Shown piece after piece: positions 42,277-51,463 of a stretch of DNA of 64,000 nucleotides. The position numbers and the translations under genes are program-made. Position 1 is the first letter of the stretch; each line of letters starts with the position of its first letter. This DNA comes from Chloroflexota bacterium (GTDB lineage: Bacteria; Chloroflexota; UBA11872). The notes beneath the pieces were generated by a model, which was not told where the DNA came from, did not search any database, and saw only the letters and a program-made list of their open reading frames with translations. The stretch covers positions 1-64,000 of the forward strand of contig JAPPNP010000027.1 in assembly GCA_028873795.1 (NCBI GenBank), in the 5' to 3' direction.

Positions 42277-43446
42277 CTACCACCTGGAGGACTCTTCGGC
42301 GTAGACGTGGTCGGGCAAGCGGTAGGTGATGCCGGTCTCGTCAAAATTCGACACGTCCAGCAGGGCCGTCATCTGGTTCTCGTTGCGCAGACGACCTTTG
42401 AACAGCTTGGTCATGGCGCGGTTGTAACGATTCTGCATTCGGAACCACCATAGAACGCCAGGCGTCGGATACCGCGGATACTTGAGGTGGTCCGCGAGTT
42501 CGGTACCGATGAGCGCGCGCGACACCTGGAATATGTACCGGGCGAGCTTTTCGCGGTCGGCAGACTCGGTTATCCCGGCTATGAGCGGCGCTGAATTGAC
42601 CAGCGAATGCGCCAGCGCAACGGACTCGTAGTCGGGATCGGGTTCGCATATTCCACCGATTGAAAATAGCTCTAGAGCGCCATTCTCGTCGCGAAACAGA
42701 ATTGACTCAGGTATGCCCATTAGATATCCCGAGTAGCGCCAGACTTGCATAAAGCTGGCCCGCTCCTCGTCGTCGAATCGGGCCCCGAGGCTCTTCAAAT
42801 GCTTCAGCAGTCGTGCCGAGAATGCGGTGATGGCATAGCCCACGTGCGCGGCGCTGACCGGCACTCCCCAAGCCTCAGTGTCCCAATCGTCGGAACTACC
42901 CAAGAGCCGTCGGACCATGGCGTGAATGAGCCGAATGCGAACGGACAGTTTCCATCCGTCGCTATCCCGTTCCAGGCCGCCCGGAAAAAATATCTCGACC
43001 ATATGGCGATTGTTCTGACGTAGCCGCCGCACGCCCTGATCCCGCAGCCGTCCCGTGATGAAGAATGACTTGGCGATGTTGGTGGAAAACCCCTCGACCA
43101 GCGTGCCGCCGACCATGGCTCCCAAGACCAGCTGTGAGTTCCTGTGGAACATTCGGACGCCAGGATCGAAGCCTGAGAAGTCGACCCAATCCGGCACGGC
43201 GGCACATGACTCGAAGAACTCCCGCAAGATTGCCGGGGCCTCACGCAGGGCGCGCTCGTCTCGCCCGTCCATACCGATTTGAATGAACCGGCCCAGCTTG
43301 GCTTGCCCGAGGGGGGCGAGCTCGGCCATCAGCGCATCGGCTTCCGGGTCGCCAATGGCCGTATGCGCGATGTATTTGTCCGCGAGCTCGGGCGCGAGCT
43401 TGCGGGCTCTCGCATGACCGGCGTGGTAGTCGGAGGGGATGTCCAT
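42277..43446 (-). CDS. DUF2236/MpaB-like oxygenase-peroxidase family
   Basis: GGTLVEGFSTNIAKSFFITGRL, RIRLIHAMVRRLL, YSGYLMGIPESIL. Confidence 0.75.
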   Translation of the reverse strand: MDIPSDYHAGHARARKLAPELADKYIAHTAIGDPEADALMAELAPLGQAKLGRFIQIGMDGRDERALREAPAILREFFESCAAVPDWVDFSGFDPGVRMFHRNSQLVLGAMVGGTLVEGFSTNIAKSFFITGRLRDQGVRRLRQNNRHMVEIFFPGGLERDSDGWKLSVRIRLIHAMVRRLLGSSDDWDTEAWGVPVSAAHVGYAITAFSARLLKHLKSLGARFDDEERASFMQVWRYSGYLMGIPESILFRDENGALELFSIGGICEPDPDYESVALAHSLVNSAPLIAGITESADREKLARYIFQVSRALIGTELADHLKYPRYPTPGVLWWFRMQNRYNRAMTKLFKGRLRNENQMTALLDVSNFDETGITYRLPDHVYAEESSRW

Positions 43447-43491
43447 TAGCGCAAATGTCTCAGCGTCAACCCGGGTCCGGCCTGGGGAAGC

Positions 43492-45771
43492 TCACCCCTC
43501 TTCGGCTTCGACTCGCAGGTCTGGTAGCCACCGCAGCCACGACGGCAAATACCAGTTGCCCCGGCCGAGCACTGCCATGCTTGCCGGCACCAAGACCGAG
43601 CGCACCAGCGTCGCGTCCAACAGCACCGCCACGGCCAATCCGAACCCAACGAGCTGGTTGACGATGGTCTCGCCGGCGGCAAACGCCCCGAATACGGCAA
43701 CCATAATCAGGGCGGCGCCAGTGATCATGCGTCCGGTGGACTCGAGGCCGTATGCCACGGCTTGCAGGTTGTCTTGGGACTCGTCGTAGCGTTCGCGGAT
43801 GCGGCTGAGCAGGAAGACGTGGTAGTCCATCGAGAGCCCAAAGAGGATGGAAAACAGGAACAGAGGGATCCACGCGTCAATGACCTCCGCTTCCTGGAAT
43901 CCCAGCAGATCCCGGCCAATTCCCCGCTGGAATACCAGTACTAGCAGACCGTATGCGGTGCCCACGGAGAGCAGATTCATGATGATGGCTTTGAGCGGAA
44001 TTACGATCGAGCGGAAGACCAGCATCAAGATGATGAAGCTGGAGCCGAGCACGAATGCAAAGACGATGGGCGTAAAGACATCCACAATGCCGAAGAAGTC
44101 GGCGGCTTCGGCGGTCGCGCCTCCGACGTAGACCTCGGCGGGCACGCCGTCGAACGCCTCGGCCACGTGCACGTCGCGAATCGTCGCCATCTTTTCGGTC
44201 GCCGCGCGGCTGTTTGGCTTCCCTGGGAAGGGCAGCGTCAATAGCGCCAGATCGCCGGCGGCGTTGACTTCTGGCTCCTCGGGCGGGATCGGAAAGGTGG
44301 GGTCTGCCGCCAGCGACTGTCTGAGGCGCGCGATTGCCGCCTGCACCGCCGGACTGCCGATGTCTCCGTCGACGACGATCTCGGCGGGACTCAAGAGCCC
44401 GGCTGGACTAACGTCCCCGACCGAGAACTCCTCCTCGAAGACGATAAACGCCTCCCGGGTCTGCGCGCGCTCGGGAAAGCTGTTGACGTCGTTGAGCCCG
44501 GTTTGGATGCCGAAATAGAAGGACGTCAGCACGATCATTGGAACACCGATGATCAGGATGCTGACGACGGGGAAGCGTGTGACGGCGCGCGTGATCGTTA
44601 TCCAGAATCCGCGCCCGGTCGTCTCGGTATTCCGCAACGAGAATCGCGAAAGGAAGGGAATGGTCAGGAAGTCCACCCGTGGTCCGAGAACTGCCAGCAG
44701 CGCCGGCAGCAGCGTGAGCGTCGCGGCGAGGGCGGTGACCACCACCAGAATGGCGCCCAATCCCAGCGACTGGAAGAACGACACCGGAACGATGAACATG
44801 CCAATCAGGGCGATGACGACGGTCGTGCCGCTGAAGAGCACGGTGCGACCCGCCGTGTCCCCCGCTTTGGCCACGGCCTCAAACGTGTCCAGCCCTTTGC
44901 TCAGCTCTTCTCTGAATCTGGACACGATCAGCAGCGAGTAGTCGATGCCCACCGCCAGGCCGATCATCGTGATGATCATGGTGACGAAGAAGATCAGCTC
45001 GAAGGCCTGGCCGATTACTCCCACGGCGGCAAGGGCCATGCCGATCGCGACGATGGCCATGCCGAGCGGCAGAAGGGTCGCCGCCACGGCGCCGAAGAGC
45101 ACCAGCAGGATGATCAGCGCGATGGGAACGCCGAAGCGCTCTCCTTGCTCCAGGTCATGCGCGCTCAGCTCGTTGTTCTCGAAGGCCACACTGGCGTCGC
45201 CCCCGATCAGCACGCGGAAGTCATCCGCCGCGTTGGCTTTATCGACGACGTGGATCAGCTCCTCGACGTTCGCCGTGGCTTCGTCCGTATCGCCGGCCAG
45301 CGTGTAGTGCATCAGCACGGTCCGCTGGCTGCCGGAAACCAGAATCGAAAGCAATTGCTGGAGCTGTTCCGGAGGAATGAGGGTGCTCAGGGCGAGAGCC
45401 TGATAGTAGTGGGAGAACGGCTGTCCACCTACCTGCTGTCCGTCTATCCCTCCGGAAATTATCTCCGGGCCTAGCGCGGTGATATTCTGATGAACTTGAT
45501 CCACTTTCGCGCGAAATTCTGCATCGTCTACAGTCAAAGTATTCGACTGCACGATAACGATCTCGGCCAGCGCCTTAGGGCCCCGCAAGCGCTCTTCAAG
45601 CAACGCGGCAGCGCGCTCCGATTCGTACCGGTCTGCCAGCCGCAAATCAGTGGTCGTGGCACTGGCCAATAGCGCCTGAACCAGCCCGAGCGCAACTAGG
45701 GCTAGAACGCCCCAAATCCCGATGGTAACCCAGGGTCTTCGCGCGCTGATTCGAGCGAGGGTTTCAGTCAC
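43492..45771 (-). CDS. MMPL/RND-family transporter
   Basis: VGIDYSLLIVSRFREEL, FGLSMDYHVFLLSRIRERYDES, about 12 TM helices. Confidence 0.95.
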   Translation of the reverse strand: MTETLARISARRPWVTIGIWGVLALVALGLVQALLASATTTDLRLADRYESERAAALLEERLRGPKALAEIVIVQSNTLTVDDAEFRAKVDQVHQNITALGPEIISGGIDGQQVGGQPFSHYYQALALSTLIPPEQLQQLLSILVSGSQRTVLMHYTLAGDTDEATANVEELIHVVDKANAADDFRVLIGGDASVAFENNELSAHDLEQGERFGVPIALIILLVLFGAVAATLLPLGMAIVAIGMALAAVGVIGQAFELIFFVTMIITMIGLAVGIDYSLLIVSRFREELSKGLDTFEAVAKAGDTAGRTVLFSGTTVVIALIGMFIVPVSFFQSLGLGAILVVVTALAATLTLLPALLAVLGPRVDFLTIPFLSRFSLRNTETTGRGFWITITRAVTRFPVVSILIIGVPMIVLTSFYFGIQTGLNDVNSFPERAQTREAFIVFEEEFSVGDVSPAGLLSPAEIVVDGDIGSPAVQAAIARLRQSLAADPTFPIPPEEPEVNAAGDLALLTLPFPGKPNSRAATEKMATIRDVHVAEAFDGVPAEVYVGGATAEAADFFGIVDVFTPIVFAFVLGSSFIILMLVFRSIVIPLKAIIMNLLSVGTAYGLLVLVFQRGIGRDLLGFQEAEVIDAWIPLFLFSILFGLSMDYHVFLLSRIRERYDESQDNLQAVAYGLESTGRMITGAALIMVAVFGAFAAGETIVNQLVGFGLAVAVLLDATLVRSVLVPASMAVLGRGNWYLPSWLRWLPDLRVEAEEG

Positions 45772-46017
45772 GTTGGAGCCCTCTTAAATTACGATTTGCG
45801 CCGGACGTGGCGCGATGCGGCTTGGCGGTCGGAGCCAGGTTGGGCGACTTTACCATAGAGCTGTCGGCCGCAGGCTCGGCACCTGCTCGATTAGCGTCGG
45901 TCGATTGAACACGGGGGCGACCAGCGACCGCTCGCTGCGTCGAGATTGAAAGTGCGACCAGCGATTGTCGAGTTTTCCGGCCTGAGGGCGATGCCGGAAT
46001 AGGGGACGGCGTCCCGG

Positions 46018-46092
46018 TGGGCGCGATAGGACTCGAACCTATGGCCTCGCGGATGTGAACCGCGCGCTCTGACCAGCTGAGCTACGCGCCCG
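46018..46092 (-). tRNA. tRNA-Val(CAC)
   Basis: GGGCGCGTAGCTCAGCTGGTCAGAGCGCGCGGTTCACATCCGCGAGGCCATAGGTTCGAGTCCTATCGCGCCC; cloverleaf pairs; anticodon CAC. Confidence 0.92.
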
Positions 46093-46100
46093 AGGGCTTG

Positions 46101-47390
46101 TCATGGTATCAGCGCCGCCGGTCGCGACAGCAGCAGCATTTCACGCTCGTCAAGGGCGATCACGGACACGGCATCGCCGGCTTGGATCGCGGCCCCCTCG
46201 GGTATCACGGCCAGGCCGTTGCCTTCGGTCATCGAGGTCAGGCGGAAGGAATCTTGCTCACCCGCCGGGGCGCAAACGAGCTCGTCGCCATCGCGCCGCA
46301 CGGTCACCCGCACGTAGGTGCGCTTGCCGGCGGAGCTGCGCATAGGTTCGAGGGCGCGGGGTCGAACCATGGGATTCTCCAGCCGCGTGTGCCCCATCAG
46401 CTTGAGCAACGCGGGCCGCACGAACAACTCGAAGCAGACCATGCTCGACACGGGGTTCCCGGGCAAACCGATCACCGGCGTTTCATCGATCTCGCCGAAA
46501 GCCAGCGGCTTACCGGGGCGCATGTTGATCTGCCAAAAGTCCATCCGGCCGGCTGAGGCGATCACGTTGCGCACGAGATCGTAGTCACCCATGGACACGC
46601 CGCCGATCGTGACCAGGAGGTCGGCATTCCGCCCGTGCCGAATGGCGGCGCGCAGACCGGCCTCGGTGTCGGGGGCGATTGGAAGCCGCTCGGCGGTCGC
46701 GCCGTAGCGCCTCGCGAGAGCGGTCAGGCCCCAGGCATTGCTATTGCGCACCTGTCCGGGGGCGATGGGATCACCGACCTCGACGATCTCATCTCCCGTC
46801 GGCAGGATCGCCACTCGGGCGCGCGGATGGACCCGAACCTCGGTGACGTCCACCGAAGCCAGCACGCCGATGTGGGCCGCATCCAGCACGCGGCCCTCTG
46901 GGGCGACGACATCGCCCTCGGCCACATCGCCCCCGCGCCGCCGAATGTTCTCACCGATATCTGCCGCCTCCAGGACCTGCACGTGACCATCGCCCGTCCC
47001 CGGCCTCTGCGCCCAGTGCACACCATCCGTGTCCTCGAACGGAAGCACGGCATCGGCGCCCGGCGGAATGGGTGCTCCGGTCATGATTCGCGCCGCGGTT
47101 CCGGCCTGGAGGTGCACCTCGCCGGCGCTGCCAGCGGCCACCTCACCGACCACACGCAGTGACACGCCGGCGTCCGCCCTCGCGCCATCCACGTCCGCCG
47201 CCCGCAGCGCATAGCCGTCGAACGCCGAATTGTCGAATCCGGGCACGTCGACCTGGGACGTCACGTCTTCGGCGGTCACCAGCCCATGCGCGTCGGCGAG
47301 ACCAGTCGAGACTGGGGCCAACGGCGTCACGGACGCCAGGATGCGCTCGCGCGCCTCGTCAACGGACAGGAACGTGTCGGTGCCGGCCAC
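46101..47390 (-). CDS. moeA: Molybdopterin molybdenumtransferase
   Basis: FDNSAFDGYALRAADV, IMTGAPIPPGADAVLPFED, IGGVSMGDYDLV, GLPGNPVSSMVCFELFVRP; GTG start assumed. Confidence 0.95.
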   Translation of the reverse strand: MAGTDTFLSVDEARERILASVTPLAPVSTGLADAHGLVTAEDVTSQVDVPGFDNSAFDGYALRAADVDGARADAGVSLRVVGEVAAGSAGEVHLQAGTAARIMTGAPIPPGADAVLPFEDTDGVHWAQRPGTGDGHVQVLEAADIGENIRRRGGDVAEGDVVAPEGRVLDAAHIGVLASVDVTEVRVHPRARVAILPTGDEIVEVGDPIAPGQVRNSNAWGLTALARRYGATAERLPIAPDTEAGLRAAIRHGRNADLLVTIGGVSMGDYDLVRNVIASAGRMDFWQINMRPGKPLAFGEIDETPVIGLPGNPVSSMVCFELFVRPALLKLMGHTRLENPMVRPRALEPMRSSAGKRTYVRVTVRRDGDELVCAPAGEQDSFRLTSMTEGNGLAVIPEGAAIQAGDAVSVIALDEREMLLLSRPAALIP

Positions 47391-47467
47391 TTTCAGAGCG
47401 CTCGCTGCGTGCGGTGGCGTCCAGTCTAACCCCGGCGCCTCGCCTATCCTTGGTTTAAGGAGCTCAC

Positions 47468-47905
47468 ATGCCGGGCAACCCACAATGCAGGCGCGGCCAT
47501 GCCACCTTCGATCACACGGCCGATGTCGGGCTCGAAGCGTGGGGCGCAACGTCCGGCGAGGCGCTCGCCGAGGCTGGATTGGGCCTTCAAGGCATCATGC
47601 TGCACGCTGGCTCGGTACGGTCCAGCGACGCACGCATGTTCCGCGTCTCGGCAGACGATGCGGCGGCGCTGGTGGTCGCCTGGCTTAGCGAGTTGCTCTA
47701 CGCCTTTGAAACCGACGGCTGGCTGTCGGCGAGTCTGGACGTTGCCGTCAACGACCAGTGCCGGCTCTCCGCCACCGCCCGTGGCGAGACATTCGACGAG
47801 AGGCGGCACGTACTCGGCGTGGGAGTGAAAGCCGTGAGCTACCACGATTTGGAAGTCCGGGGCGATGCGGACGCGGTGCGCATCCGGGTGATTCTAGATG
47901 TCTAG
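47468..47905 (+). CDS. Archease
   Basis: TFDHTADVGLEAWG, WLSELLYAFETDGW, VKAVSYHDLEV. Confidence 0.95.
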   Translation: MPGNPQCRRGHATFDHTADVGLEAWGATSGEALAEAGLGLQGIMLHAGSVRSSDARMFRVSADDAAALVVAWLSELLYAFETDGWLSASLDVAVNDQCRLSATARGETFDERRHVLGVGVKAVSYHDLEVRGDADAVRIRVILDV

Positions 47906-47917
47906 CGTGAGATATCG

Positions 47918-49432
47918 ATGAGCGCGTCACGCCGCAAGAAGCATTCGCGTGGCCGTGGGTCGGGGCCGCCGGCATCCGGCCCCGACGCGTCGCAACTCGA
48001 GCGCCTCGACCAGTTCCGCTGGCAGATCCCGACCAGCTACAAGGCCGGCATGCGGGTTCCGGGGGTCATTTACTCGTCCGAAACCATGCTGCCAACCGTG
48101 CTTTCCGACAAGCCGCTGGAGCAGCTGGCCAACGTTTCGTTCTTGCCCGGGATCGTTGGTCACGCCCTGGCCATGCCGGACGTGCATTGGGGCTATGGGT
48201 TTCCCGTCGGGGGCGTGGCGGCGACGGATGTGCGCGACGGCGTGATTTCTCCCGGCGGCATCGGCTTCGACATCAACTGCGGCGTACGCCTGATTCGCAC
48301 CAACCTCACCGAGAAGGAGCTGCGTCCCAGGCTCAAGGAAGCGCTGGACGCACTGTTCCGCGCCGTGCCCGCCGGCATGGGGACCAAGGGCCGCATCCGG
48401 CTGACGCGCAAGAATATGGATCGGGTGCTGCGCCGGGGCGCCGCGTGGGCCGTCGACCAGGGCCTCGGCTGGCCCGAGGACCTCGAGGTCGCCGAGGAGC
48501 GCGGGACGCTCGCCGGCGCCGACCCCAACGCGGTTTCGGCCCGTGCCAAGGAGCGTGGCGCGGGCCAACTCGGCACCTTGGGCTCGGGCAATCACTTTCT
48601 TGAGCTGCAGGCCGTCGACGAGGTATTCGACGCACCCACCGCGGCGGCTCTTGGCATCGAGCAACCGGGAACCATCGTCGTGTTCCTGCACACCGGATCA
48701 CGTGGCTGTGGTCACCAGATCTGCCAGGACTACTTGCAGACGTTCGCCCAAGCACCGGCCAGCCGCTCGATCCAGCTACCCGATCGCCAGCTGGCCTGCG
48801 CCCCGCTGCGCTCGCCGGAAGGCCGGGACTACCTGGCGGCCATGGCATGCGGCGCGAACTTTGCCTGGGCCAACCGGCAGGCCATCACGCACTGGACGCG
48901 GGAGGCTCTCGCGGGCGTGTTTGGCCGGTCGTCGCGCGCGCTTGGGATGGACGTGGTGTACGACGTGGCACACAACATCGCCAAGATCGAGGAGCACGTC
49001 GTGGATGGGCAGACGCGTCGCGTATGCGTCCACCGCAAGGGCGCCACGCGCGCCTTCCCACCCGGGCACCCTGAGCTTCCGGCCAAGTATCAAGACGTTG
49101 GGCAACCCGTATTCATCCCGGGCGACATGGGACGTGCGTCATTCGTGGCCGTCGGCACCGAGGGCGCCATGGAGCAGTCATTCGGTTCCACCTGTCACGG
49201 TGCCGGCCGCGCGCTCAGCCGTTCGGCGGCGCGCCGACAGCTCCGGGGGGTGAACATGGTCGAGCGCCTTGCAGCCATGGGCGTTGGCGTTCGCGCGCGC
49301 AACGCCCGCTTGCTCAGCGAGGAGGCTCCCGACGCCTACAAGAATGTGGCCGATGTAACCGCCATCACCCATGGCGCGGGCATCTCGCGCAACGTGGCCC
49401 GACTCCGGCCAGTGGGTGTGATCAAGGGGTAG
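47918..49432 (+). CDS. rtcB: RNA-splicing ligase RtcB
   Basis: MPDVHWGYGFPVGGVAATD, SPGGIGFDINCGVRLIRTNL, HTGSRGCGHQICQDY, VVYDVAHNIAKIEEH, HRKGATRAFPPGHPELP. Confidence 0.97.
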   Translation: MSASRRKKHSRGRGSGPPASGPDASQLERLDQFRWQIPTSYKAGMRVPGVIYSSETMLPTVLSDKPLEQLANVSFLPGIVGHALAMPDVHWGYGFPVGGVAATDVRDGVISPGGIGFDINCGVRLIRTNLTEKELRPRLKEALDALFRAVPAGMGTKGRIRLTRKNMDRVLRRGAAWAVDQGLGWPEDLEVAEERGTLAGADPNAVSARAKERGAGQLGTLGSGNHFLELQAVDEVFDAPTAAALGIEQPGTIVVFLHTGSRGCGHQICQDYLQTFAQAPASRSIQLPDRQLACAPLRSPEGRDYLAAMACGANFAWANRQAITHWTREALAGVFGRSSRALGMDVVYDVAHNIAKIEEHVVDGQTRRVCVHRKGATRAFPPGHPELPAKYQDVGQPVFIPGDMGRASFVAVGTEGAMEQSFGSTCHGAGRALSRSAARRQLRGVNMVERLAAMGVGVRARNARLLSEEAPDAYKNVADVTAITHGAGISRNVARLRPVGVIKG

Positions 49433-49571
49433 ATTCGGACACCCGTCGGGCGACGCGGACGCGCCGCCGGCAGGTTGGCGGCAATGTCACATTGCCGCAA
49501 TTCGGCACGTCAAATCGCCAATGTCCTTTGTTATAGTCGGAAGTAGCGGACCAGGGCGAAGGTGCTTTCAC

Positions 49572-49685
49572 ATGCTCAAACGCATCGGTATTCTCACGGC
49601 GATCGTTGGGGTGATCGCGGTGGCGTTCCGGGCAATCCGGAAGATCATGGGCGGAGGAGAAGCCGAAGAGGCCGCCGAGGGCTAG
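49572..49685 (+). CDS. Small single-TM protein (37 aa)
   Basis: MLKRIGILTAIVGVIAVAFRAIRKIMGGGEAEEAAEG; too short for the ORF track. Confidence 0.55.
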   Translation: MLKRIGILTAIVGVIAVAFRAIRKIMGGGEAEEAAEG

Positions 49686-49757
49686 TCCTCGCCGGCCACA
49701 GCGATATTGGCGCCCTTCGCGGGCGCCATGTTCGTGTGATTGCCCGCCGCGCCGCAT

Positions 49758-49832
49758 TCCTCGGTAGCTCAATGGTAGAGCGTGCGGCTGTTAACCGCAG
49801 GGTTGCAGGTTCGAGTCCTGCCCGAGGAGCCA
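49758..49832 (+). tRNA. tRNA-Asn(GTT)
   Basis: TCCTCGGTAGCTCAATGGTAGAGCGTGCGGCTGTTAACCGCAGGGTTGCAGGTTCGAGTCCTGCCCGAGGAGCCA; encoded CCA. Confidence 0.95.
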
Positions 49833-50126
49833 AAGCTCCGCGGATTGCGTCCATCGCTCGCCGCGGCTAACCCGCTGCCAGGCCAGGGCGGCGCCATGCG
49901 CGTGGGAATACCATCGCTCTCGCGAAATGTCCCGGCTTGGAGATCCATGTGCTCGCCTGGGACAGCGCGCGCGAGCGGGACCACGGGGTTCAACGGTGCC
50001 CGCGCCTCCAATCGCCTGCACTGCCGTTCGAAAACGGCAGCCGGACGCTCGACTTTATAACCTATTCTTTGCTTTCCTATCCTATCATTGTCCAGAAGTC
50101 TGCACGCCCCGTAGCGAGAATTAACC

Positions 50127-51053
50127 ATGAGCGATCGACGGGCCACCTTCTGGGAGCACGTCTACGACCTTCGCGCACGGGACCTCATCCCGCGCGTATG
50201 GAGGACTGGCGACCTTCGGCCCTTTCTCGCGGGTCCCGAGAGTCCCCAGTTCGCGCTGACCACCATCAACGTCTGTCCGTTCAACAGCAGCGTCTCGACA
50301 GATGGCACGAAAGTCGGCGACTTCGTCGCGAAAGGCGCGGCGCCCAAGGTGTGGCGGGTTGGCCGCGGCCAGTTCCAGTTGGTCGAGGACCCGGGGGACG
50401 ACGGTGCGACCCGGGAAGCTGAGAAGCGTCGAGCCATGAATCGAGCCGACCAGCTCAGGCTGCGAACGAAGGCGACCAGCGGCCGCCGGGGTGGGGCTTT
50501 CGTTTCCACGCCCGCCCGATCTACGCCGCCGACCGAGCCGCTTCCTGAATCCTCCAACCGATACCCGTCGTTCTCGATTGCTCTGGACCCGGCGCAGCGC
50601 CAGGAGTTGGCCAGCCTCAGCACGGCCAACAAGGCCGTCTCCATTGTGCGCGCGCACCTCCGCGACAGATACGGAAACCGGGCGGAGATTGAGGACGACA
50701 GGGACGGCGTGGACCTCAGGATCTCGATCGACGGCCGGCGTGAGCGAGTCGAGATCAAGGGCACCGAGTCGCCCACCCTCGACTGGCACATGCTCAAGGT
50801 TTCCAGCCGGAAGTCGCATGACGCCCTGACGAGCGGGGACGCCGCGATCTATCGGGTGGTCGATGTCTCCGGACCGACGCCGCGCATCTACGTCCTGACC
50901 CACGGACAGCACTTCACCCTCGAGCCCGAGCCGAGGTGGGCGGTGAAACGGGTTACCCCAGCGGACGAACGATACTCCCTGCGAGGCGAACCCTACCGGT
51001 ACGAGCTCCCCCACGAGCCTGTGGCGTCGGACGACTGGGAGCTTCGGCCGTGA
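50127..51053 (+). CDS. DUF3883-like putative nuclease-fold protein with separate N-terminal domain
   Basis: DGVDLRISIDGRRERVEIKGTESPTLDWHMLKVSSRKSHDAL, a D...E-x-K arrangement as in PD-(D/E)XK-like folds. Confidence 0.6.
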   Translation: MSDRRATFWEHVYDLRARDLIPRVWRTGDLRPFLAGPESPQFALTTINVCPFNSSVSTDGTKVGDFVAKGAAPKVWRVGRGQFQLVEDPGDDGATREAEKRRAMNRADQLRLRTKATSGRRGGAFVSTPARSTPPTEPLPESSNRYPSFSIALDPAQRQELASLSTANKAVSIVRAHLRDRYGNRAEIEDDRDGVDLRISIDGRRERVEIKGTESPTLDWHMLKVSSRKSHDALTSGDAAIYRVVDVSGPTPRIYVLTHGQHFTLEPEPRWAVKRVTPADERYSLRGEPYRYELPHEPVASDDWELRP

Positions 51054-51442
51054 TCATGCTGGATACCCAAGCCTGGGTGTGGTGGACGATTGACCCCGAG
51101 CAACTCACCGAAACCCAGCAGAAAGAGATTGCCGGCAGCGAAGACGTCGGCATTGGCGTCAGCGCTATCTCGTGCTGGGAGATCGCCAAGCTCTGCGAAT
51201 ACGGGCGCTTGGCGCTGCCTGTCGAGCTATCCCATTGGTTCGACGCGGCGCTCCGCTACCCTGGGGTCACCCTGCTGGAGTTGACGCCTGCGGTCGCTGT
51301 GGAGTCGATCAGCCTGCCGGGCGATTTTCATCGCGACCCGTCAGACCAAATCATCGTCGCCACCGCTCGGGTGCATGGCTTTCCCCTGGTGACCTCCGAC
51401 GACAAGATTGCCGCGTACCCTCACGTGCAGACCGTGCTCTAG
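51050..51442 (+). CDS. PIN-domain (VapC-like) ribonuclease
   Basis: MLDTQAWVWW, SAISCWEIAKL, DPSDQIIVATARVHGFPLVTSDDKI; GTG/ATG overlapping the upstream stop. Confidence 0.88.
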   Translation: MIMLDTQAWVWWTIDPEQLTETQQKEIAGSEDVGIGVSAISCWEIAKLCEYGRLALPVELSHWFDAALRYPGVTLLELTPAVAVESISLPGDFHRDPSDQIIVATARVHGFPLVTSDDKIAAYPHVQTVL

Positions 51443-51463
51443 ACCGCCAATGCCCGTCTGGTT

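Noticed and set aside
49758-51442. Integrative element at tRNA-Asn
   Set aside because: No integrase and no duplicated tRNA 3' end noticed downstream; only the two-gene module is reported
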